In this document: piece after piece, positions 24,683 through 33,835 of the stretch
How the letters are laid out: every line of letters begins with the position of its first letter
Position numbering within the stretch: the stretch's first letter is position 1
Program-made: the position numbers and the translations under genes
The notes under the pieces: generated by a model
The model's input: the letters and a program-made list of their open reading frames with translations, nothing else
Databases searched by the model: none
What the model was told of the DNA's origin: nothing
Source: a bacterium
GTDB taxonomy: Bacteria > Desulfobacterota > DSWW01
NCBI GenBank assembly: GCA_028277985.1
Contig: JANQFG010000038.1
Location: 1 to 64,000, forward strand
Reading direction: 5' to 3'
Length of the DNA: 64,000 bases

Positions 24683-25762
24683 GTGCGCGTGAAAATCCTC
24701 CACTTCAGACCGTCATGCCTTCTTCTACCCCTTCTTGTCTGCTTTTTCAGCCTCCATCTCCCCACAACACTTAGCGCCAACCAGGGCGAGACCCTGATCC
24801 TCATCTGGGACGCGAACCAGGAACAGGACCTGAGAGGCTACCGGATCTACGAATCGGACAACATGGGCAACATCGGAGCCCTCGAGCGGGAACTGCTGCT
24901 GGAGGAAATCCCCCCGGCACACACAGAGGCGGGCATCGCGGCCATCACAGTCTCCGGAGTGCCGGAAGGCTACCACTGCTGGGCTGTGACCGCCTTTGAC
25001 CATGGGCAGAACGAGAGTTATCCGAGCGACGCGGAATGCATCCCGATCGGCGTTCAGCCCGATCCCATCCATATGGCCGACTTCTTCGAAGACGGCTACT
25101 ACGGAAGCTACCCCGGGGTAGAGGCACATTACGATAGCAGCATGATCTACACCTTCTACGGCAGGCCCGACGAACAGCTCCTCACCTATCGCCTCTGGGA
25201 CATCAACTCTCCCACAGAGGTCGAGATTCTGGTGAACGGGCAGAGCCTTGGACATGCGGACATGACAGAGCAATACGAGTGCTCTCTACTCCGCTCGATC
25301 CGGATTCCGCCTGACTTTCTGAACCCAATCGGCCTGAACACCCTGACCTTCAGGTGGAATCGAGCCGGGCCGGACGATATGTGGGCCGTGGGAACGGTTG
25401 GAATCGTAGACCTGATTCCCTTGCCCTCCCAGAGCTTCCATGGAAACCTGGCCAACGTTCCCGGCGGCGACCAGAGCCACACCCGGATGGTGGGCTACAC
25501 GTTTCAGGGCTCTCCGGGGTACTCTTTTCTCATCTACCGGGTCTATGACATCGATTTCGAGGGCGAGATCGAGATTTTCCTGAACGGGCGCTGGCTGGAT
25601 GTGGTGGACACCGTCGGCAACGACACCTACCTGAACCCGCTTCCCCTCTTCCTTCCGGAGCACCTGATCCTGGGCCAGGGTGTGAACACGATCCTGTTCA
25701 ACAATACCTTCAACCCGCCTTACTCCCTCGTCTGGGGCGTCGGCGACGTGAATCATCCTTAA
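24683..25762 (+). CDS. Secreted protein with FnIII-like N-terminal domain
   Basis: The protein has 359 residues. The signal peptide ends near TTLSA (about residue 32). Residues about 35-125 look like a fibronectin type III fold (LIWDANQEQDLRGYRIYES ... HCWAVTAFDHGQNESYPS). Two related beta-rich blocks follow, each containing an EILVNGQ/EIFLNGR element and a 'GLNTLTF/GVNTILF' strand, suggesting an internal duplication. The start is GTG 24683 or GTG 24689; no strong RBS decides. There is no anchor motif, so it is probably released or surface-associated. Family and function are not recognised. Confidence 0.75.
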   Translation: MRVKILHFRPSCLLLPLLVCFFSLHLPTTLSANQGETLILIWDANQEQDLRGYRIYESDNMGNIGALERELLLEEIPPAHTEAGIAAITVSGVPEGYHCWAVTAFDHGQNESYPSDAECIPIGVQPDPIHMADFFEDGYYGSYPGVEAHYDSSMIYTFYGRPDEQLLTYRLWDINSPTEVEILVNGQSLGHADMTEQYECSLLRSIRIPPDFLNPIGLNTLTFRWNRAGPDDMWAVGTVGIVDLIPLPSQSFHGNLANVPGGDQSHTRMVGYTFQGSPGYSFLIYRVYDIDFEGEIEIFLNGRWLDVVDTVGNDTYLNPLPLFLPEHLILGQGVNTILFNNTFNPPYSLVWGVGDVNHP

Positions 25763-26269
25763 AGATCCTTTTCCGACATCTATCAGGCTTAAGGTCTCCT
25801 CTGCTTTTCGCCGATGTATGGCTTGGAAGAGGGGTTGCGGAAGACCAGGGAGTGGTTCCTCGCCAGGCGCCAAGCTTTCCTGCCTATAAGGGATCGGGAC
25901 CGAAGGGTAAACGTCCCCGCAATGTGACGAGAGACCCTATACGCCGCCGCCTCTGTATTTCGGGTGCAGACTCTGCAGTTGTTCAGGTCGCAGCCATCCA
26001 GCGCAGCGCATACTTGGCAAGATGCCGCGAGCTTCACCACCAAAGTTATTCTGGGGTCCAACTCGAAGTTTTGTTGTGTGTCCAGTCACGAACCATCCTC
26101 AAAGAAATATAACAAGAAAGGCAACATTCTTAATTTAGTTGACTTTGTATTCACAAGGTAGTAACTACGGAAGGGTTCTTCCAATTCACTTTAGGAACCT
26201 GTCTTATTTTACCGTTTATAAAAAATAAAATGACACAAGCCCGATTCATCTAGACAAGAAGATCTTTTC
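25763..26269. other. Gene-free region upstream of the polysaccharide locus
   Basis: ORFs here are short, lack ribosome sites and contradict one another, so I call none. The right half becomes AT-rich (TTGACT at 26139-26144, TTTATAAAAAATAAAATG near 26214) and probably carries the promoter of the 26-43 kb gene set, but no clean -35/-10 pair can be assigned. Confidence 0.45.
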
Positions 26270-28255
26270 ATGAACGGAGTTCGCATACAACGGAAGACGC
26301 GATTTCTTGAAACCGCCGGGCGCTATGCCGGGGGTCTCGTTGGCAGGCTGTTGGCCCTCGTCTCCGGCAATCGTCTTTTGAGAGCGACTGCTATAACGGT
26401 CTGGTATATGACCGTGGTTTCTCTTGCCTATTACGGGGCCTATTTGCTCAGGTTCGACGGAGCAATACCCGCACAAACATTTGGAGTAATATACCGAACC
26501 CTACCGATTCTCCTCCTCGTACGCATCCTTACGTTCCAGCGATTCGAGCTGTACTCCGGCCTACTTCGGTACGTGAGCGTAGATGACGTCTGGCGCACCA
26601 TGAAGGCCGTAGCCGTGTCCACTCTTGTCTTTATGGTTATCATCTACCTGATGCAACCAGGTTTCGAGGGATTTCCGAGGTCGGTCTTCATCGTTGAGAC
26701 CATGCTGACGCTTGGAATCCTCTCCGGGCACCGAATGACATTGCGGGCACTGCGGGAGAGGTCGCAAAACGGCAAGGGCAGCGAAGGCCTTACGAGAAGA
26801 ATCCTTCTCGTAGGTGACCTGGACTCCGCAGATGGCCTGTTAAGGGTGATGAAGACGGGCCGAAACGGAGAGAAGGAGTTTGTCGGTATTGTCCACGAAG
26901 CGTCCTCTGCTCAGGGAACAATGCTAAGAGATGTGAGGGTCCTGGGCGGCCTCGACGAGCTGCCCGACATCGTGCAACGGGAAAGGCCGGGCGAGGTGCT
27001 CATTCTCCCTCCTTACACCTCTTCCCCCAAGACGTTGCGGGAGGTCATAGACCGATGCACGGTGGATGGTAACCTCTGCAAGTACCAGATGGTTCCCTCC
27101 CTACTGGATATTGCAGATGGAAAGACCTCCGTCTCGATGATTCGCCAGGTCGAGATCGAGGACCTTCTCGGACGTCCGCCCGTGAAGATGGACAGAAGCG
27201 ATGTGAAGAGCTTCCTGAAGGGGAAGGCGGTCATGGTGACTGGCGCCGGCGGCAGTATCGGCTCAGAGCTTTGCCGTCAGATTGGGAACTACGAACCCGC
27301 CCTGCTCGTTCTCTACGAGCTGAGCGAGTACAACCTGTACGAGATAGATCTGGATCTCCGCAACAGATACCCCGCCCTCGAGATTATTCCGATCGCCGGG
27401 GACATTTGTGACGAAAGAAATGTTGCCAGGACCATTGAACGATACGGGATTGATGTCATCTATCACGCCGCTGCCTACAAGCATGTGCCGCTGATGGAAA
27501 ACAATGTAGCAGCGTGCGTCAGGACGAATGTAATCGGCACCGAGCGTGTCGCCCTGGTAGCGGAGCGGTGTGGGGTGAACAAGTTTGTCCTGATCTCCTC
27601 GGATAAGGCCGTGCGTCCCACCAGCGTGATGGGGGCCAGCAAGCGGCTTGCTGAGCGCCTAATCCAGGAGAGGCCTTGCTCTGATACGAAATTCGTTGGC
27701 GTTCGTTTTGGGAACGTTCTGGGGAGCAGCGGCAGTGTGATCCCGCAATTCAAGAGGCAGATCAAGGCAGGCGGGCCGGTTACGGTGACTCATCGTGAAA
27801 TCAAACGCTACTTCATGTCGATTCCGGAGGCCGTGGATTTGGTCCTACAGGCTTCCATAGTTGGAGATGACCGTGAGGTCATGGTGCTCGAAATGGGGGA
27901 GCCGATAAAGATTCGGGATCTTGCGACCAGGCTTATCGAACTCTCGGGGTTGCGGCCCGGCAAGGATATAGAGATTCTCTACACGGGCCTACGGCGCGGG
28001 GAGAAGCTCTACGAGGAGCTGTTGACGGCGGATGATAACGTGGTGCGAACCGCTTATGAGAAGATCTGGGTAATGCGGAACGAGGGAAATGGTGAAACTG
28101 CGGTACCCGTTGACCTCATTCGGCTAGAAGATGCTGTTGAAGATGACGATGAAGCCAAGGTTAGAGCCATCCTCTGCGAGGGTGTTTCTGATAATCAATT
28201 TGCTGCCCGGGTGACATCCCAGCCTGAAACCGCACACGTCACTTCTCTGCAATGA
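26270..28255 (+). CDS. Membrane-bound nucleotide-sugar 4,6-dehydratase (FlaA1/CapD/PglF-like)
   Basis: The protein has 661 residues. Four N-terminal membrane helices, a first Rossmann-like region (about 165-290), then a catalytic short-chain dehydrogenase domain with NAD motif GAGGSIGSELC, YHAAAYKHVPLME and ISSDKAVRPTSVMGASKR. As in PglF/WbpM, the usual SDR Tyr-x-x-x-Lys appears as M-x-x-x-K, which supports dehydratase function, normally on UDP-GlcNAc to give a UDP-4-keto-6-deoxy sugar. It heads the polysaccharide locus, and the aminotransferase at 41048 could act on its product. Confidence 0.92.
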   Translation: MNGVRIQRKTRFLETAGRYAGGLVGRLLALVSGNRLLRATAITVWYMTVVSLAYYGAYLLRFDGAIPAQTFGVIYRTLPILLLVRILTFQRFELYSGLLRYVSVDDVWRTMKAVAVSTLVFMVIIYLMQPGFEGFPRSVFIVETMLTLGILSGHRMTLRALRERSQNGKGSEGLTRRILLVGDLDSADGLLRVMKTGRNGEKEFVGIVHEASSAQGTMLRDVRVLGGLDELPDIVQRERPGEVLILPPYTSSPKTLREVIDRCTVDGNLCKYQMVPSLLDIADGKTSVSMIRQVEIEDLLGRPPVKMDRSDVKSFLKGKAVMVTGAGGSIGSELCRQIGNYEPALLVLYELSEYNLYEIDLDLRNRYPALEIIPIAGDICDERNVARTIERYGIDVIYHAAAYKHVPLMENNVAACVRTNVIGTERVALVAERCGVNKFVLISSDKAVRPTSVMGASKRLAERLIQERPCSDTKFVGVRFGNVLGSSGSVIPQFKRQIKAGGPVTVTHREIKRYFMSIPEAVDLVLQASIVGDDREVMVLEMGEPIKIRDLATRLIELSGLRPGKDIEILYTGLRRGEKLYEELLTADDNVVRTAYEKIWVMRNEGNGETAVPVDLIRLEDAVEDDDEAKVRAILCEGVSDNQFAARVTSQPETAHVTSLQ

Positions 28256-28590
28256 CGAACTCTGAGAGCCTCAAGCCGATGCCGGCTACCCAACCCAACG
28301 ATGGGCGCAGGGCGCTGGCCATCGCGGGAGTTTTCGGGTTCATTGGGCTCAATGTCCTCTATCAGTATTCTTGGGAAAGGCCGCAGAGGTTTAGGGGACC
28401 CATATCTCCACAAGAAGACAGCGGAATATCGCGACGCTGTTCGCAGGTCAATCGACATCTACCACAGGCATGTCTAGCGGGTCCGGTCGCTCAAGGACCT
28501 CTGCAATACCTCTCCGATACATCCCCCAGACGGTTATTTACTTCTTTAGGCTCTTGGGTTCGGACCTTTCGACCGGGGGTCCCGTTCTGA
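28252..28590 (+). other. Doubtful ORF/gene remnant between dehydratase and flippase
   Basis: A 112-codon frame starts with ATGA overlap on the preceding stop, which looks like translational coupling. After about 45 residues (..GVFGFIGLNVLYQYSWERPQR) the protein becomes low-information. In the +1 frame the bases from about 28392 encode GLGDPYLHKKTAEYRDAVRRS..IYHRHV followed by a stop, which looks more protein-like. A frameshifted or deleted gene is plausible. No family is recognised. Confidence 0.3.
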
Positions 28591-28591
28591 A

Positions 28592-29941
28592 ATGGTGCTG
28601 AAAAAGAAATTCAATGAAATACTCTCGGACACGAAGTTCTCCGAAATAATTGTTGGGTCAACTTGGGCTCTGTCCGCCCGTATCCTGACCATTGGCCTCG
28701 GCCTTGCCATCTATATCATTATCACACGCATCTACGGTGCAGAGATGCTGGGCATCGTGGCAATGATCAATTCCTTTCTAACCCTGGTTACCATCTTGAC
28801 CGTTCTAGGTACCAATACTTCGATCCTGCGCCTTCTTCCCGAACACGTGGTCAGATACTCTCAGACTTCTGCTCTGAAAGTTTATCGGAAGATCCAAAGC
28901 CTAGTCATCGGGGTTTCCTTGTTCACAAGTATTCTTCTTCTTTGTTGTTCTGCGGTAGTAGCTGACAAGGTATTCTCAAAGCCGCATCTGTCCTTCTACT
29001 TTGCTATCGCTGCGGTCTTCGTGATGTTCAAATCGCTAATGATTCTGAATACACAGGCGGTCCGTGGACTGAAACTGGTCCGGGCATTCGCTTTGATGCT
29101 GCTCATGCCCCACGGATTCAATCTCTTGTTATTGATTGTTCTTGGCGTGCTGGTGGCCACGGTAGATGTACCTGTGTATGCTCAGTTGGGTAGTTTCGCC
29201 CTGACCGGAGTACTCGGATGGGGGATCATGGAGTCTACTTTCAAGCAGCGAATCCGACCACAGGATAGAGTCCAATCGATACCCATAACAGAGATTGTTT
29301 CCATCTCTTTGCCAATGCTGATGACCGCAACCATGACTCTCATCATTAGTGAGACTGGGGTGATTATGCTGGGTATGTTTCGAAGCGAGGTCGATGTGGG
29401 ATACTATGCTATTGCTGTCAGGGTTGGTACATTGACCTCGTTCGTCCTTCAGGCAGTCAATTCCATAGTAGCGCCAAAATTCTCGGAACTCTTTCATTCG
29501 AACCAGGTTGAAGATCTATTCTATGTGGCCAAGAAGTCGGCAAAACTTATTTTTTGGACTACGACCCCCGTATTACTGGGGTTTGTTATATTTGGAAAAG
29601 ATATTCTAGGTCTTGTCTTCGGCAGTGAGTTTGCTTTGGCATATCCAGCGTTGGTGATCCTGGTTTTGGGCGAGTTTGTGAACTCGATTTCCGGATCTAC
29701 AGCATTGTTCATGAACATGACAGGCAACCAAAAAACGTTTAGAAACATAATGCTCCTTGCCGCAATGATAAATATCACACTGAATCTGGTACTCATCCCT
29801 AGACTTGGAATCCATGGCGCGGCAATTGCGGCCTCGTCCAGCCTGGTTGTTTGGAACGTGACCACCCTGATCTACATAAAGCTGAGATTCGGTATGACCA
29901 CGGGGTACTTTCCGTTTCTTGCATCAACTATGAACCAATAA
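28592..29941 (+). CDS. Polysaccharide flippase (Wzx/PST-MATE type)
   Basis: The protein has 449 residues and about 12 hydrophobic helices. The N-terminal ..STWALSARILTIGLGLAIYIIITRIYG is the classical start of the oligosaccharide flippase family, and the late ..NITLNLVLIPRLGIHGAAIAASSS.. is its conserved end. It would move the undecaprenyl-linked repeat unit across the inner membrane. It lies inside the locus with dehydratase upstream and sugar-modification genes downstream. ATG 28592 has no strong RBS. Confidence 0.9.
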   Translation: MVLKKKFNEILSDTKFSEIIVGSTWALSARILTIGLGLAIYIIITRIYGAEMLGIVAMINSFLTLVTILTVLGTNTSILRLLPEHVVRYSQTSALKVYRKIQSLVIGVSLFTSILLLCCSAVVADKVFSKPHLSFYFAIAAVFVMFKSLMILNTQAVRGLKLVRAFALMLLMPHGFNLLLLIVLGVLVATVDVPVYAQLGSFALTGVLGWGIMESTFKQRIRPQDRVQSIPITEIVSISLPMLMTATMTLIISETGVIMLGMFRSEVDVGYYAIAVRVGTLTSFVLQAVNSIVAPKFSELFHSNQVEDLFYVAKKSAKLIFWTTTPVLLGFVIFGKDILGLVFGSEFALAYPALVILVLGEFVNSISGSTALFMNMTGNQKTFRNIMLLAAMINITLNLVLIPRLGIHGAAIAASSSLVVWNVTTLIYIKLRFGMTTGYFPFLASTMNQ

Positions 29942-30081
29942 CGAGGAGTCATGAGTTACCTGGAATATTCAAGATGCCCTGAACAAGAGAATCAGGATTG
30001 CTGCATAAATGATAGACGTGTTCAGCGCTAGCTGCTATAGGTGGAATTGTAGAATATTCGAACAATCAGCAGGGATAGGAC

Positions 30082-31215
30082 ATGAGCGAATACCAGACAT
30101 GTAGAAACTGTGTTATGGATACAACCGATTCCAGAATTACCTTTGATGGTGAAGGAATTTGCGATCACTGCAATAACTTCTACAAGAATATCCTGCCAAA
30201 CTGGAATACCGATGATACGGGAAGGATAGAACTTGAAAGAATAGCAGAAAAGATCAGAAAGCAGGGAGTTGGCAAGGACTTCGATTGTATCATGGGGATG
30301 AGCGGAGGAATAGACAGCTCCTACCTGACATATATCGTAAAGGAAGAACTTGGTTTGCGGCCTCTTGTCTTTCATGTGGATGCCGGTTGGAACTCCCAGG
30401 AAGCCGTCAACAACATAGAGAAACTAGTTGATGGGCTAGGTTTGGATCTGTATACGGAAGTAATCGACTGGGAGGAGATGAAAGATCTTCAATTGGCGTT
30501 CTTCAAAGCCGGCGTACCGCACCTCGACACACCTCAGGATCACGCCTTTTTTGCGACTATGTACAATTTTGCAGCCAAATACAAGATCAAATACATTCTA
30601 ACAGGGGCGAACTTTTCTACTGAATGCGTTAAGAATCCAATTGAGTGGCATTACCCTGCCAGTGACCTTGTTCAGCTAAGGGATATTCACAAGAAGTTCG
30701 GTAGTCGTCCGTTAACCAGATTCCCCTTAGCAAATATCCTCAAGTATAAGATCTACTATCGCTATTTCAGGGGGATCACGGTCGTAAAACCATTAAACTA
30801 CGTCCCATATATAAAGCTGCAGGCGATGAAGCTACTGGCAGATCGTTTTGGATGGCAGGAATACCCACAGAAGCATTTTGAATCACGGTTCACTAAATTC
30901 TATGAAGGCTATTGGCAGCCCAAGAAGTTCAACATCGACAAAAGAAAGACCCAATTCTCAAGCTTAATACTAACAGAACAAATGACCCGGGAAGAAGCCC
31001 TGGAGAAGCTTTCAAGGCCAGCATACGACGAAAGCACGATAAAGCAAGAATTTGAGTATGTAGCAACCAAGCTCGGCATTACTGTGGAGGAACTACAGGG
31101 CTATATGGACGCCCCGAATAGAACTTTTAGGGACTACAAATCACAAAGGAGCATATTCAAACTGGGGACGAAAGTGCTGACTGCAACAGGGCTGGAAAAG
31201 CGGGTCATAAGATGA
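30082..31215 (+). CDS. N-acetyl sugar amidotransferase (PseA/WbpG-like)
   Basis: The protein has 377 residues. The N-terminal C-x2-C pairs (CRNCVMDTTDSRI..CDHCNNF) suggest a zinc site. The ATP-pyrophosphatase PP-loop is SGGIDSSY. Known family members (WbpG, PseA, LgaA-type) transfer an amino or acetamidino group to a sugar, with ammonia supplied by HisH/HisF-like partners. Here the stop overlaps the start of hisH2 by 4 nt (ATGA), and hisF2 follows, reproducing the WbpG-HisH2-HisF2 trio. Predicted product: an amidino-substituted N-acetyl sugar for the surface polymer. Confidence 0.9.
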   Translation: MSEYQTCRNCVMDTTDSRITFDGEGICDHCNNFYKNILPNWNTDDTGRIELERIAEKIRKQGVGKDFDCIMGMSGGIDSSYLTYIVKEELGLRPLVFHVDAGWNSQEAVNNIEKLVDGLGLDLYTEVIDWEEMKDLQLAFFKAGVPHLDTPQDHAFFATMYNFAAKYKIKYILTGANFSTECVKNPIEWHYPASDLVQLRDIHKKFGSRPLTRFPLANILKYKIYYRYFRGITVVKPLNYVPYIKLQAMKLLADRFGWQEYPQKHFESRFTKFYEGYWQPKKFNIDKRKTQFSSLILTEQMTREEALEKLSRPAYDESTIKQEFEYVATKLGITVEELQGYMDAPNRTFRDYKSQRSIFKLGTKVLTATGLEKRVIR

Positions 31216-31826
31216 TAGCAATCATCGATTATGGCTTGGGGAATATCCGAGCCTTTGCGAACGTATACAAGAACTTGGATATGCCACATAAGATCGTTTC
31301 AACAAGCGATGATCTTAAGAACTCTACCAAGATAGTATTGCCGGGAGTCGGTGCCTTTGATTACGCTATGGAGTTACTGCAAGGATCTGGATTGCGAGAA
31401 CCTCTTGACGAGCTTGTGCTCCGAGGCAAGATGCCGGTTTTGGGAATCTGTATTGGCATGCAGATTCTTGCTCACTCCAGCGAAGAGGGGCGTTCACCAG
31501 GGCTTGGTTGGATTGATAGTACCGTAGTGAAGATCGATACTTCAAGATTGAATCACAAAACCCATCTTCCTCATATGGGATGGAATAGCATAAGCCCGGC
31601 CAGGAACAATCCCCTGTTTCGGGAAATTGACGAAGGCGCTCGTTTCTATTTTCTCCATTCCTACTATATCAAGTGCAGAAACGAAGAGAACATAGTTGCC
31701 ACCACTGACTATGGAGGAGTGTTTCCGTGTGCCGTGAACTCAGGTGACATCTATGGAGTTCAATTCCATCCGGAGAAGAGCCATCAAAATGGTGTTAGAC
31801 TTCTCAAGAACTTTGGGAATTTATGA
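31212..31826 (+). CDS. hisH2: HisH2-type glutamine amidotransferase for sugar amidination
   Basis: The protein has 204 residues and is a class I glutaminase. The nucleophile is in GICIGMQ and the His/Glu pair in QFHPEKS; the glycine-rich oxyanion region is LPGVGAFD. It is homologous to HisH of histidine synthesis, but its context between the sugar amidotransferase and a non-canonical HisF shows it serves ammonia delivery to WbpG-like chemistry. It overlaps both neighbours by 4 nt, implying tight translational coupling and equimolar synthesis. Confidence 0.9.
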   Translation: MIAIIDYGLGNIRAFANVYKNLDMPHKIVSTSDDLKNSTKIVLPGVGAFDYAMELLQGSGLREPLDELVLRGKMPVLGICIGMQILAHSSEEGRSPGLGWIDSTVVKIDTSRLNHKTHLPHMGWNSISPARNNPLFREIDEGARFYFLHSYYIKCRNEENIVATTDYGGVFPCAVNSGDIYGVQFHPEKSHQNGVRLLKNFGNL

Positions 31827-32635
31827 GAATGTTACTGCCAAGGATAATCCCCTGTCTATTAGTTCAAAATAAGGGCCTTGTGAAAACGGTGAAATTCAAG
31901 AGCCCGAAGTATGTCGGCGACCCGATAAACGCAGTTAAGATCTTCAATGAAAAGGAGGTTGATGAACTTATCGTGCTCGATATTGATGCTACGGCAGAGC
32001 GAAGAGAACCTGACTATAAGATGATTGAAAATCTAGCCGTCGAGTGCCGTATGCCTCTCTGCTATGGCGGAGGAATTAAGACGGTTGATCAAGCACAAAG
32101 GATATTGGGGCTAGGTGTAGAGAAAATAGCAGTGAGTTCCATCGCAATAGAGGAGCCGGAAATAGTATCTAGAATGGCCGAGCGAGTCGGCAGCCAGAGC
32201 GTGATCGTGGTCATAGATGTGAAGAAACGTCGTTTTCTGGATAGATATGACGCATATACGTTGAATGGCAAGAAGAACACCCACAAATGCCCGATTGAGT
32301 TTGCTCTGAAAATGGAAAGACATAATGCGGGAGAAATAGTCATTAACTCCATCGACAATGATGGAATAATGAAGGGATATGATCATTCCTTGGTTGATAA
32401 GATCCGCCGATCCATCACGTTACCATTGACCGTACTCGGCGGGGCTGGGTCCCTGGAAGACATCCGTGAGCTAATCAATCAACACGGAATCATTGGCGCT
32501 GCTTGTGGCAGTCTGTTTGTTTTCAAAGGCAAATACCGGGCGGTACTCATAAACTATCCAAGCCGATCTGAGAAAGACGTGCTTGCCTTTTCCGATAGGA
32601 GCGACCTTGAGTCTGCCCGAAAACAATTGTCATAG
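31823..32635 (+). CDS. hisF2: HisF2-type partner of sugar amidotransferase
   Basis: The protein has 270 residues and a TIM barrel of the HisF family (LCYGGGIKTVDQAQ, VVIDVKK, GEIVINSIDNDG, VLGGAGSLEDI). The first catalytic Asp of true HisF (D11 in RIIACLDV) is replaced: here RIIPCLLV. The second Asp (D130, in VVIDVKK) is kept. Loss of D11 argues against imidazole-glycerol-phosphate synthesis and for a role as ammonia channel for the neighbouring PP-loop enzyme. It starts inside the end of hisH2. Confidence 0.9.
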   Translation: MRMLLPRIIPCLLVQNKGLVKTVKFKSPKYVGDPINAVKIFNEKEVDELIVLDIDATAERREPDYKMIENLAVECRMPLCYGGGIKTVDQAQRILGLGVEKIAVSSIAIEEPEIVSRMAERVGSQSVIVVIDVKKRRFLDRYDAYTLNGKKNTHKCPIEFALKMERHNAGEIVINSIDNDGIMKGYDHSLVDKIRRSITLPLTVLGGAGSLEDIRELINQHGIIGAACGSLFVFKGKYRAVLINYPSRSEKDVLAFSDRSDLESARKQLS

Positions 32636-32669
32636 GCCTTTTTGAATAAGCCCCATAGGGGTCATCAAT

Positions 32670-33746
32670 ATGCGAAAAGTTGTCCATGTTGTCGGCGCAC
32701 GTCCTAACTATATGAAAGCAACCCCAGTCATTTTGGGTTTGGAGAGACACACACACATCGAACAGATCCTTGTGCACACAGGCCAACACTATGACGAAAA
32801 CATGTCGAAAATCTTCTTCGATCAATTGGGAATGCCCGAACCCGATTTTAACCTTGAAGTAGGTTCCAGCTCACATGCCGTACAGACAGCTGAAGTAATG
32901 ATCCGTTTTGAAGCGGTGGTGGAGGATCTTCAGCCGGATCTGGTGCTTGTCTACGGGGATGTAAATTCTACCCTGGCGGCTGCAGTCGTCGCTGCAAAGC
33001 TGGGGATAAGGGTAGGGCACGTGGAAGCTGGCCTGCGGTCATGGGACCGCTCAATGCCTGAGGAAATCAATCGAGTCCTAACGGACCAAATAAGTGACAT
33101 TCTTTTCACGCCCTCTGATGATGGAGATAGGAATCTCAATAGGGAGGGGATAAGCTCCAAGAAAGTTCACATGGTTGGAAATGTGATGATTGACACGCTG
33201 GTTCGTTTGCTCGAGAAGGCACGCCAACCAGAGATACCAGAATTGCAGGAGAGATTTGCGCTCGTCACATTGCATCGGCCTTCGAATGTGGACGATCTGT
33301 CAGTGTTTCGCAGCATAATCAATATGCTCAATGAAATCAGCGGATCTCTTCAAATCATCTTCCCGATTCATCCTCGGACAAGGAAGATGATTACCGAAGG
33401 TAATATCAGTGTTCAACAGAACAAGGGATTCATCATAAGGGATCCCTTGGGGTATCTTGAGTTCCTATGGCTTCAGGAACATGCGACAGTGGTTCTGACG
33501 GATTCTGGGGGCATCCAGGAAGAGACTACATTCTTACAAGTGCCTTGTTTGACTCTAAGGGACAGTACCGAGCGCCCAATCACCGAAAGTCTTGGTACGA
33601 ATATTGTGGTGGGCAATGATATGGCTCTCGCCAAAGAGGAGGTTCTCAGAATTCTGAACGGCAATGGAAAAGTAGGGAGTATTCCTCCACTGTGGGATGG
33701 GAAGACAGGAGAACGTATAGCTGGAATCTTGGCTGAGGAGTCCTAG
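32670..33746 (+). CDS. wecB: UDP-N-acetylglucosamine 2-epimerase, non-hydrolysing
   Basis: The protein has 358 residues and a GT-B fold. Diagnostic blocks are VGARPNYMKATPVI, GHVEAGLRSWDRSMPEEINR, LTLHRPSNVD-like (VTLHRPSNVD) and LTDSGGIQEE. It interconverts UDP-GlcNAc and UDP-ManNAc, or a diacetamido-uronate analogue as with WbpI. Given the WbpG-HisH2-HisF2 trio directly upstream, a WbpI-like role in a 2,3-diamino mannuronate route is possible but not decided by sequence. The gap to hisF2 is 34 nt. Confidence 0.9.
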   Translation: MRKVVHVVGARPNYMKATPVILGLERHTHIEQILVHTGQHYDENMSKIFFDQLGMPEPDFNLEVGSSSHAVQTAEVMIRFEAVVEDLQPDLVLVYGDVNSTLAAAVVAAKLGIRVGHVEAGLRSWDRSMPEEINRVLTDQISDILFTPSDDGDRNLNREGISSKKVHMVGNVMIDTLVRLLEKARQPEIPELQERFALVTLHRPSNVDDLSVFRSIINMLNEISGSLQIIFPIHPRTRKMITEGNISVQQNKGFIIRDPLGYLEFLWLQEHATVVLTDSGGIQEETTFLQVPCLTLRDSTERPITESLGTNIVVGNDMALAKEEVLRILNGNGKVGSIPPLWDGKTGERIAGILAEES

Positions 33747-33835
33747 AAAGAAGTACGTTTTCCCGGTCAGATATTACCGTTTCTTTCGCCTATATGGAGA
33801 CCCCAAGAATCGATGTCCAGGGGCTAGAGGGTTGT

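Noticed and set aside
31212-32635. HisH/HisF as part of histidine biosynthesis
   Set aside because: No other his genes are adjacent, HisF lacks the first catalytic Asp, and the pair is fused by overlaps to a sugar amidotransferase gene.
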